DNA of 64,000 nt, from positions 434,001-498,000 of the forward strand of contig NZ_CP059903.1 of the NCBI RefSeq assembly GCF_014127485.1, in the 5' to 3' direction. The notes under the pieces were generated by a model. It saw nothing but the letters and a program-made list of their open reading frames with translations, had not been told where the DNA came from and ran no database searches. Each line of letters opens with the position of its first letter. The stretch's first letter is position 1. The translations under genes were made by a program, and so were the position numbers. The stretch is from Nocardioides dongkuii (GTDB taxonomy: Bacteria > Actinomycetota > Actinomycetes > Propionibacteriales > Nocardioidaceae). Positions 25,601 through 32,334 of the stretch are shown here, piece by piece.

Positions 25601-27533
25601 TGTAGGAACCGCCGCGAGCGACGGTGTCGTCGGCGTACTCGAAGTAGCCGGTCCCGTCCCCCCAGACCCGCCACCGGTACAACGACACGGAGGTGCTGCC
25701 GTCCGCCAGTGCGGCGCCGTCCTCGGTGCTGATCGAGCCGCTGAGGACCCCCGGCAGCGGAGCCTGGTGGAGCGGGTCCAGGGTGAGGGACGCGCCGTCG
25801 GTCGGGATCGGGAACGTGGTCGCTGCGTCGATCTCGGTGACGTCACCGAGGTGGACGGTCTCGTGGGTGTCACCGCCGTCGGCGCGGACCGTGAGCTCGG
25901 TGTAGCCCTCGGTGGCGAACGAGCTCCGCACGCGGAACGAGTAGGCACCCGCGCGGTCCGTGGTGGTGCTGAGCAGCGAGTCCCAGCCCAGCTCGGGGTG
26001 GTGGCCGTGCAGGGTCACGGACACGTCCGCCGCCGGGTCGCTGCCGCGCAGCACGGTGCCGCTGATCGCCGGCTGCGGCACGGCGACCGTGACGGTGCCG
26101 GCGTCGTACGTCGTGCCGGCTGCGGGCTCGGGGAACGTCCGGGCCGCCGAGCGGTCGGTCACGTCGCCGAGGTAGGTGGTGGTCAGGACGCGGTCGTCGT
26201 CCTCGACGTGCAGGGTGTACCGCTCGTACTGCCCGGCCGCCCGGCTCGGGACCCGGATCCGGAACGCGCCCGTCGCGTCGACGTAGTCGCTGCCGATCCG
26301 GTCCTCCCAGCCGGACTCGGCGCGGTCGCCGTCGAGGCTCACCGAGGTCGACTCGGGCAGCGCCCCGCCGTCCGCGGCCCGCACCGTGCCGGAGACCCAG
26401 GAGGCGTCGGGGTCCTCGACCAACGTGATCGGGGCCAGGGTGTGCGGCGTGCCGGCGACGGGGGTGAACAGCGTGGCGGCGTCGAGGGAGTAGGTGTCCC
26501 CGAGGTAGACGAGCTCGGGGTCACCGTCGTCGTAGTCGTAGGCGCCCACCGTGTAGGTGAAGCCCGGGATCAGGCTGCCGGCGTACCCGCCGGACCCGGG
26601 GGAGTGCTGGTCCCCGAGCCCGTAGACCCGGTCGCCGTCGACGACGTAGAACTGGGCGTGCACATGCCCGACGGGAGCGCCACCGACGTGCTGGACCGTG
26701 CCGGACACCTCGACGCCCGGGGTGACGGAGATCGGACCGAGCTCGATGCCGCTGCTGCCGGCGGGCAGCGTGAAGGTCTCGGCGAGGAAGGGTGCGGGCC
26801 GCTGGCCGAGGAAGGTCGTGGGGAACGCCGGGCTGCCGTCGTCCGGCCGTCCCGAGACCGCGACGGTGTAGGAGCGCTCGCGGTTGACGCCCGCGAAGGT
26901 GTAGCTGCCGTCGTCCTCGGCGGAGGTCCAGTCGGTGCTCCGGAACTCGCCCTCGACGACGCGGTAGAGCGCCACGGTGGAGCCGGAGGCGGCCCCCGTC
27001 ACGGAGCCGGTCACCGTCGCCCCGGTGTCGCGGACCAGGGTGACGTCGTCGAGCACGAGCTCGCCCCCGGTGGGCACGGTGACCGGGGTCCCCGACCCGC
27101 CGCCGTAGTAGAGCGTCTCGAAGACCGGGCTCTCTGCCCAGGTGGGGCTGGAGAATCGGACGAGGTACTCGCCGGCGGGGACGTGCAGCGTGTACGCGCC
27201 GTGCGAGGCGGAGTCCTCGTACTCGTAGGTGAGGTCGTAGGCGACCGGCTCGCCGTCGGGCTGCGCGGCGGGGATGGCGTCGACCTGGATGTCGTCGAGG
27301 AGGCCGCCTCCCTCGTCGCGGACGAGGCCCCGGATGGTGGCGTCGGGCTCCGCGAGCGCGTGCGCGCGCCGGGGTCCGTCGGCCTGCTCGACCCGCCTGC
27401 CCGGCCCGCCCTGCTCACCGGTCGGGTCCGCCGCAGCGGCGGTGCCGCCGGCGGCGATGCCGAGCGTGAGGGTGGTCGCGACGACCACGAGAGCGATGGG
27501 CCGCGCGAGTGCGCGGTGGAGCCGTGAAGTCAT
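22641..27533 (-). CDS. Giant secreted multidomain protein (carboxypeptidase-regulatory-like, NIDO-like and Ig-like modules)
   Basis: 1630 residues. A signal peptide (1 to about 36, ending AAAADP) implies export. Residues about 60-800 are a chain of CarboxypepD_reg-like beta modules (for example GSVTGAASGSTVALYRV, GTVLRGSDPAADVSVTLHG). Residues about 805-980 resemble a nidogen-like (NIDO) domain (FEALNRDAALAPMLG, DGGTLCVQVG, DSYQVLL, VTYNYDSI). Six Ig-like modules of about 91 residues follow (GSGKVGSTLTATAPTWS.., ..QWFRG..I.GATGTTYDV), then a basic Ig-like end domain. No LPXTG or membrane anchor is seen at the C-terminus. An adhesin or surface-layer role is inferred. The ATG at 27533 was chosen because it opens the signal peptide. 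Confidence 0.8.
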   Translation of the reverse strand: MTSRLHRALARPIALVVVATTLTLGIAAGGTAAAADPTGEQGGPGRRVEQADGPRRAHALAEPDATIRGLVRDEGGGLLDDIQVDAIPAAQPDGEPVAYDLTYEYEDSASHGAYTLHVPAGEYLVRFSSPTWAESPVFETLYYGGGSGTPVTVPTGGELVLDDVTLVRDTGATVTGSVTGAASGSTVALYRVVEGEFRSTDWTSAEDDGSYTFAGVNRERSYTVAVSGRPDDGSPAFPTTFLGQRPAPFLAETFTLPAGSSGIELGPISVTPGVEVSGTVQHVGGAPVGHVHAQFYVVDGDRVYGLGDQHSPGSGGYAGSLIPGFTYTVGAYDYDDGDPELVYLGDTYSLDAATLFTPVAGTPHTLAPITLVEDPDASWVSGTVRAADGGALPESTSVSLDGDRAESGWEDRIGSDYVDATGAFRIRVPSRAAGQYERYTLHVEDDDRVLTTTYLGDVTDRSAARTFPEPAAGTTYDAGTVTVAVPQPAISGTVLRGSDPAADVSVTLHGHHPELGWDSLLSTTTDRAGAYSFRVRSSFATEGYTELTVRADGGDTHETVHLGDVTEIDAATTFPIPTDGASLTLDPLHQAPLPGVLSGSISTEDGAALADGSTSVSLYRWRVWGDGTGYFEYADDTVARGGSYTFSHVPAGTYAVSAQHVAWDEETPSYITSWRGGVRPTSVESEGVFAVSADVNPTVGIDIELLRGVLVTGTVTGSTGDPLADVDVSFYEATGVPSAWTASDTTGPEGRYAVRVARETDLSVFAHRSAYSDHEALLEVGGADLVHDFAMAPQWGAVGTVSGERREYCLARRTSSVQFGDRALSLDHDGAIHRDDRAAPVPFEALNRDAALAPMLGTGNTYWRTWGISPDGGTLCVQVGSPAEEQDGTLRSDADSYQVLLTEDPAGGLDVTYNYDSIPSADGDERAGWDDGEGDFGTRTLFPGAAEGGYADSVETGLIHHSLGSDQPGRYRFHFDGFEPRGAAPDPVTYPVISGEPQVGATLTVDPGTWTVDGAADPDLELHVSWRRARTGRQVGTGTTYVVRRGDAGRRIQAHVRAWAPGHEHTTEIASVRILAAPRATVPAAIAGSGKVGSTLTATAPTWSVSDVTETRQWFRGTAPIEGATGTTYDVQPEDVGRTVTVRYTGTKAGFSNGTSTSTAVTGLLGDAPTATTAAALAGSGKVGTQLTATAPTWSMPGVTDSHQWFRDDAVVPGATGTTYEVLPSDLGTVITVRYTGARNGYADGTSTSNGVVGQAGDAPTATPGPLTGSGKVGTALTAAVPAWSKEGVTTTVAWLVDGAVVDGATGTSYTVLPSDLGRTVVARFTGTLAGHTDGVTTTPGVTTLVGDAPTATTAVVITGSGKVGSTLTATAPTWSVAGVTETRQWFRGTAPIEGATGTTYDVRPEDVGQAITVRYTGTRAGYADGTSTSTEITAVQGDAAGNQALPVITGTAAVGRTLASTTGTWDAEGLTFGHQWLRNGSAIAGATASTYRVVAADAGRTLSVRVTATRAGHAPASAGSAAVPVAKLVSTTRVRLAKTSIKAGKKAVLTITVAASGLAGPAGRVVVYDGKKKLLTVSLAAARKGVLTVTLMKLKKGKHRLSAAFLGGPTVGASASKVVTLKVVKSTKR
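23311..24272. repeat. Tandem Ig-module repeats in the giant secreted protein gene
   Basis: Modules recur about every 272 bp. The segment 23311-23456 is repeated at 24127-24272, 816 bp or three modules away, with only three mismatches over 146 bp, whereas the intervening modules are much more diverged. This points to a recent copy event or gene conversion inside the gene. Confidence 0.85.
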
Positions 27534-27705
27534 GAGGGTCCCCGTCCTGAGCCTTGCCTCGGCGGACAGTAGGGACGCGGACGAGGGCGGCGACCCCGTC
27601 CGCGCGGATCGGACCCGAATGGACCAGGCCCGCCGGTCGGACGTGCGCGGGCCATGACTCGAACGGGCCACGCCGCCCCTGGGGGACCGGGCCGCCGCGG
27701 TTCCC

Positions 27706-27711
27706 TAGGCT
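27706..27711 (+). promoter_or_regulatory. -10 hexamer TAGGCT, leaderless start of the 27718 methyltransferase
   Basis: TAGGCT is followed by exactly 6 nt and the GTG at 27718; no Shine-Dalgarno sequence is present. Confidence 0.6.
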
Positions 27712-27717
27712 GGTGGG

Positions 27718-29196
27718 GTGAGCGACCTCCCCCACCGGCTCCGCGAGGCGCTGCACGCGGCGTCCTTCACCTACGACGCCGTCGCCGAGGTGCTCGGCGC
27801 CCGGGCGCACGACGCGCTGGCGCGCAACGAGACGACCCCCGGCGTACGGCGGACCGCGGGCGGGTCGCCGCTCGAGACGCTGGTGCGGCTCTTCCTGCTG
27901 CAGCGCCCGGTGCCCGCCGCCGACGCGGCCGTCGCGCTGCCCGGACTGGTCGACCGGCTCGCCGCCGAGGGGATCCTCGAGCAGTCGGTGGGCGAGGTGG
28001 CGGCGCGCCTCGACGTCCGGCCCTACGCCACCGACGCCGGCGGCACCGCGGCCGAGCTCTGGGTGGTCAGCGACCTGACGCCGGGCCTCGACGGCGGCCC
28101 GCAGCGGGTCGGTGCCGAGCACGTGCTGGGGATCAGCTCCGCCTCGACGTCGCTGGCCCAGCTGACCCTGCGCGACCCCGTCGGCCGCTCGCTCGACCTC
28201 GGCACCGGCTGCGGCGTCCAGGCGCTGCACCTCGCCACCCACAGCGCGAGCGTGGTCGCCACCGACGTGAACCCGCGGGCGCTGCGGATCGCGCGCTTCA
28301 ACGCCGCGCTCAACGACGTCGCCGACCGGGTCGAGGTGCGCGACGGGTCCTTCTTCGAGCCGGTCCGCGGCGAGGAGTACGACCTGATCGCCACCAACCC
28401 GCCGTTCGTGATCTCGCCGGCCACCGGCGAGCGGCTGGTCTACCGGGACTCCGGCCTGCCCGGCGACCGGGTCGTCGAGGACATCGTGCGCGCGGCGCCG
28501 CGCCACCTCACCCCGGGTGGCTGGTGCCAGGTGCTCGCCAACTGGGTGATCACGCGCGACCGGCCCTGGGACGAGCGGCTGTCCGGCTGGCTCGACGACG
28601 GCTGCGACGCGCTCGTCGTCCAGCGCGAGGTCGTCGACCCGGCGCAGTACGTCGAGCTGTGGCTCAAGGACGCGGGCCACCACGGGGGACCCGGCTACGC
28701 CGAGCGCTACGACACCTGGCTCTCCTGGTTCGACGAGCAGGGGGTGGAGGCGATCGGGTTCGGCTGGGTCAACCTGCGCCGGCGCACCGAGGCCGGCCCG
28801 CCCGCGCGCGAGCTGATCGACTGGCCCTACGACGTCGAGCAGCCGGTCGCGCCGGCGATCGGGGCGTGGGGCGACGCCGCGGACGCGGTGGCGGACGGGA
28901 TCGGGCCCGACGCGCGCCTCGTCGTACGACCCGACGTGCAGCAGGAGACCGTCGGCGCCCCCGGCGCGGAGGACCCCTCGACCGTCGTGCTGCGCCAGCA
29001 GCGCGGCCTGCGCCGGGCGCGCCGGGCGGACACCGTCGAGGCCGCCCTGGTCGGCGCCTGCGACGGGGACCTCACGGTCGGCCAGGTCCTCGACGCGCTC
29101 GCCGTCCTGCTGGACCGCGACCCCGCCGAGACCCGCACGACGTACCTCCCCGTGGTCGGCGAGCTGGTCGCCGAGGGGTTCCTGGAGCCCGCCTGA
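27718..29196 (+). CDS. Class I methyltransferase with NPPF motif (HemK/RlmG-like)
   Basis: 492 residues. An N-terminal helical domain (about 1-110) precedes the SAM domain with SLDLGTGCGVQALHLA (about 159-174), ATDVNPRALRIARFNAALN, and the catalytic NPPF motif in DLIATNPPFVIS (about 221-232). NPPF methyltransferases act on amide or exocyclic nitrogens, as in HemK/PrmC and RlmG; the extra N- and C-terminal regions (C-terminal winged-helix-like part from about 420) are characteristic of an actinobacterial group found next to hppA and topA. The target (rRNA or protein) is unknown. The GTG is leaderless. It is flanked by the two large secreted-protein genes. Confidence 0.82.
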   Translation: MSDLPHRLREALHAASFTYDAVAEVLGARAHDALARNETTPGVRRTAGGSPLETLVRLFLLQRPVPAADAAVALPGLVDRLAAEGILEQSVGEVAARLDVRPYATDAGGTAAELWVVSDLTPGLDGGPQRVGAEHVLGISSASTSLAQLTLRDPVGRSLDLGTGCGVQALHLATHSASVVATDVNPRALRIARFNAALNDVADRVEVRDGSFFEPVRGEEYDLIATNPPFVISPATGERLVYRDSGLPGDRVVEDIVRAAPRHLTPGGWCQVLANWVITRDRPWDERLSGWLDDGCDALVVQREVVDPAQYVELWLKDAGHHGGPGYAERYDTWLSWFDEQGVEAIGFGWVNLRRRTEAGPPARELIDWPYDVEQPVAPAIGAWGDAADAVADGIGPDARLVVRPDVQQETVGAPGAEDPSTVVLRQQRGLRRARRADTVEAALVGACDGDLTVGQVLDALAVLLDRDPAETRTTYLPVVGELVAEGFLEPA

Positions 29197-29215
29197 CCCC
29201 GACCTGTGCAGCACC

Positions 29216-29251
29216 CCGCCGAGTCGGCGCACATGTGCGCCGACTCGGCGG
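29216..29251. terminator. 36-bp perfect palindrome between convergent genes
   Basis: CCGCCGAGTCGGCGCACA (29216-29233) is followed without spacer by its exact reverse complement (29234-29251). An outer CCTGTG/CACAGG pair (29203-29208, 29259-29264) brackets it. It lies between the methyltransferase and the convergent secreted-protein gene, so a bidirectional terminator is the simplest reading. Confidence 0.7.
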
Positions 29252-29283
29252 ATTCATCCACAGGCAGGGGGCAGGGGGGAGGG

Positions 29284-32184
29284 TCAGCGGCGGGGGAGCT
29301 TGACCTTCAGCTTCGCGGTCGCGGCGGCGACCGAGGTGGTGCCGGCGTAGACGAGGGTCAGCGTGTGCTTGCCCGGCTTCAGCTTCAGCACGACGACGGC
29401 CTTGCCCTTGCCGGCGGCCTTGAGCGTGGCCTTGCCGACCTTCTTCTTGCCCTTGAGCACGGTCAGCTTGCCGGTGGGCTTGGCGAGGCCCAGGACGGTC
29501 ACGGTGATCGTGAGCCGGCCCTTCTTGACCGAGCCCTTGACCGAGGAGGGCGCCTTCGGGACGGCGGTGCCGCCGCTGGTCCAGACGATGGGGGCGCGCA
29601 GATCCTCGTCGTCCTCGATGGTGACCCGGAAGGAGAGGACCTTCCCGCCCGCCTGGGCCGGGACCGTGAACTTCTGGAAGAAGTACCCCCCGCTCCACTG
29701 GTCGGCGGACCGCCCGTCCAGGAACCACTCGACGTAGACGTAGTCGCGCCAGTCGTCGCCCGGCTCGACGGCGGTGACGTCGAAGCCCTGCCAGGTGCCG
29801 AGGTCGACCTCGACCGTCTGGCCGACCGCCACGGAGCCCCGGATCGAGGGCGCCTTGACCATGGTCGCGGGCGGCAGCACGAGATACACGTCGGGCAGCG
29901 TGTCGCCCTCGAGCTCCAGGTCGGGGGAGGAGATCCGGCCGTCGGCCGACACGGTGACCCGCGCGGGCTTCTCGTCCCACTCGTCGAGGAGGTACGTCGT
30001 GGTCCGGCCGGCCAGGGAGAAGCGCAGGTGGTAGACGCCGGGCTGCACCGCGATCCGGTAGCCGCCCTCGGAGTCGGTGGTCCCGGTGTGCAGCGGCGGG
30101 TTGGTGGTCCCGGCCCGCAGCACCTCGACCGTCACGCCGCCGAGCCCGACCCACTCCCCGTCGTAGACGCCGCCCGCCAGGTCGAAGGTGTCGTCGGCGC
30201 CGACCTTCTCCATGCCGATCCGGCCGAGGTCGGTGATCGGCTTGTCGTCGGCCGTGATCGCGCCGGTCGTCGGCACCACGACCTCGGCGGGGGTGAGCCC
30301 GCCGTAGTAGGTCGCCTTGTGCTTCTCGGTGCTGTCGACGAGCCGGATCGTGTAGGCCCCGACCCGCAGCGGCAGGGTGAACGTCCCGTCGGCAGTCGTG
30401 GTGACTGCCGTCGGCGGGCCGACCTCCTCGTCGTCGGGGGTGGCGGTCACCGAGATGCCGGCGAGCGGCTTGTCGTCGGGGCCGACCACGGTGCCGCCCA
30501 GCGGCCGGGTGACGGTGCCGTACAGGGTGATGTCGAGGTCGCCGCTGACGAGCGGCTGCCCGCCGAGGGTCATCGCGCCGCCGGGGGCGACGACGACGGC
30601 GTCGGGGAGGGTCGTCGTCGGGTAGCCCGCTGCGGCGTACCGGATCCGGTAGCTGCCGGCCGTGACGGCGAGGTCGAACAGGCCCTCGCCGTCGGTGGCG
30701 GTCGTCGCGTCGGCGTCGCCGGCGCTCGTGGCGACCGCCGTCACCGTGATGCCCGCGAGGGCGTCGTAGTTGGCGTCGCTCACCTCGCCGCGCAGGTGGT
30801 ACGTCGTGGTGTCGGTCGCCGCCGCCAGGGCCACCGCGGGCAGCGTGTGCCCCGCGATCTCCGCCTCGTCGACGAGGACCCGACCGCCGGCCGCGACAGT
30901 CACGACGGACCCGTCCGGACCGGTGCCGAGCATCCGGGTGACGTACGCCGGGGTGTCGCGGGTGTCGCTGAGCTCCAGCACGTAGGTGCCGAGGCCGAGC
31001 CGGACGTCGTACCGGCCGGCGGCGTCGGTGACGTCCTGTGCCAGGACGGACTCGGGGTCGGTGTCGCCCTCGGGGAAGACCCGCACCCGGATGTCGGCCA
31101 GCGGCGCGCCGGCGGCGGTCGTGGCCGTGCCGGCCAGGGGGTACGTCGCGGTGCTGGTCAGCTCGACGGTCTCGAGCACGCCGCCGACCGCCTCGACCCC
31201 GCCGACCGTGACCTGGCCGTTGGGCCGGACCACCACGGAGGTGAGGGTGGTGTCGGCGAACTCGGTGCCGCCCTCGAAGGAGAGCGTGTAGCTGCCCGGC
31301 ACCAGGGAGAGCGTGTAGCGCCCCTCCGCGTCGGTGGTGGCCGTGCGAGCGGTCCCGGTGGCACCCGGGGTGGCGGTCACGACGATCCCGGCGACCGGCT
31401 CGTCGTTCACGTCGACGACCTCGCCGGAGACGGCGACCGGGCCGCCGGTGGCGACGGTGACCACGCCGGCGGGGAGCACGTCCACCGGCTCGTCGTCGTA
31501 CGCCAGGGCGCCGCCCTGGCCGACGGTGACCATGACCGGGGTGGCCCCGCCCAGCCAGGTGGCGGCCCAGGTGGTGCCGTCCTCGGTCTCGTCGACCAGC
31601 TGGAGGTCGTAGTCACCGATCGGCAGCCGGAGCTGCCAGGCACCGCCTGCGGTCACGGTCCGGGCGACCAGGTCCTCGGGGTCCGCGGACCCGGAGGGGT
31701 AGGCGCGCACCGTGACGCCGGTGACCGGGGTGCCGCCCGCGTCGAGCACGCGGCCCGCGACGGGCAGCGGCTCGGAGTCGAGGAAGACCGGGTCGAGCTC
31801 GTTGTCCTCCAGCGGCGTGCCGCCCACCGAGGCGGTGCCGGCGGCGTCGACGACCACCGTCGCGCCGTCGTCGTACGTCGCGGTGGCGAAGCCGGTCACC
31901 ACGTAGGTGAGCCGATAGCTGCCCGCGGCGAGGTCGAGGTCGTAGACGCCGTCCTCGTCGGACCGGGCGCTCGTCGCGACCCCCTGGTCGGCGACCGGGC
32001 GCGCGGTGACGGCGACCCCCTCGATCGGCTGGCCGACCGCGTCGACGACCTCGCCGGTGAGCACGAAGGCCTCGGCGTGGGCCGGTGCGGCGGCCAGGAC
32101 GGCGGTCAGCGGCAGCAGCAGCATTGCGAGCAGCCAGGCGAGGGGACGCAGGGCGCGGCGGCGCGCCGGGGACAGAGGAGCCAT
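29284..32184 (-). CDS. Large secreted protein with carboxypeptidase-regulatory-like repeats
   Basis: 966 residues. Signal peptide at 1 to about 37 (helix LAWLLAMLLLPLTAVLAAA, cleavage near AHA-EA). About seven CarboxypepD_reg-like modules of 95-100 residues follow, each opening like LTGEVVDAVGQPIEGVAVTARP or LGGTVVGPDDKPLAGISVTATP and closing with GSYRL.. strands. The end has an Ig-like region (about 735-860) and a basic final Ig-like domain (KLTVLKGKKKVGKATLKAAGKGKAV). The C-terminal domain resembles that of the 1630-residue protein at 22641. No enzymatic motif or wall anchor is visible. Probably a surface or matrix protein; function inferred only from the modules. Confidence 0.8.
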   Translation of the reverse strand: MAPLSPARRRALRPLAWLLAMLLLPLTAVLAAAPAHAEAFVLTGEVVDAVGQPIEGVAVTARPVADQGVATSARSDEDGVYDLDLAAGSYRLTYVVTGFATATYDDGATVVVDAAGTASVGGTPLEDNELDPVFLDSEPLPVAGRVLDAGGTPVTGVTVRAYPSGSADPEDLVARTVTAGGAWQLRLPIGDYDLQLVDETEDGTTWAATWLGGATPVMVTVGQGGALAYDDEPVDVLPAGVVTVATGGPVAVSGEVVDVNDEPVAGIVVTATPGATGTARTATTDAEGRYTLSLVPGSYTLSFEGGTEFADTTLTSVVVRPNGQVTVGGVEAVGGVLETVELTSTATYPLAGTATTAAGAPLADIRVRVFPEGDTDPESVLAQDVTDAAGRYDVRLGLGTYVLELSDTRDTPAYVTRMLGTGPDGSVVTVAAGGRVLVDEAEIAGHTLPAVALAAATDTTTYHLRGEVSDANYDALAGITVTAVATSAGDADATTATDGEGLFDLAVTAGSYRIRYAAAGYPTTTLPDAVVVAPGGAMTLGGQPLVSGDLDITLYGTVTRPLGGTVVGPDDKPLAGISVTATPDDEEVGPPTAVTTTADGTFTLPLRVGAYTIRLVDSTEKHKATYYGGLTPAEVVVPTTGAITADDKPITDLGRIGMEKVGADDTFDLAGGVYDGEWVGLGGVTVEVLRAGTTNPPLHTGTTDSEGGYRIAVQPGVYHLRFSLAGRTTTYLLDEWDEKPARVTVSADGRISSPDLELEGDTLPDVYLVLPPATMVKAPSIRGSVAVGQTVEVDLGTWQGFDVTAVEPGDDWRDYVYVEWFLDGRSADQWSGGYFFQKFTVPAQAGGKVLSFRVTIEDDEDLRAPIVWTSGGTAVPKAPSSVKGSVKKGRLTITVTVLGLAKPTGKLTVLKGKKKVGKATLKAAGKGKAVVVLKLKPGKHTLTLVYAGTTSVAAATAKLKVKLPRR

Positions 32185-32230
32185 GGGGGGTGGATCGGCC
32201 GGGACGGCGCGTTTCTTACCGGTCCGGCAA

Positions 32231-32250
32231 GGCTCCCCGGAAGGGGAGCC
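32231..32250. other. GNRA-capped hairpin upstream of topA
   Basis: GGCTCCCC (32231-32238) and GGGGAGCC (32243-32250) form a perfect 8-bp stem closed by GGAA, a GNRA tetraloop. It lies between the divergent secreted-protein gene and topA, just before a TACCGT hexamer (32264-32269) that may be the topA -10. It may shield topA from upstream transcription or act as a supercoiling-sensitive cruciform. Confidence 0.45.
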
Positions 32251-32334
32251 CCCCGGCACGCGCTACCGTGACTGGCCGTGGGCTCCGCATGGAGCCCGAA
32301 CGCACCGCGCAGACGTCAGAGGGAAAGAGCAGCA

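Noticed and set aside
32278..32334. Upstream GTG start for TopA adding 19 residues.
   Set aside because: The extra residues are Arg/Pro-rich and lack similarity to TopA N-termini, while the GTG at 32335 begins the conserved KLVIVESPAKA and has a purine-rich site upstream.
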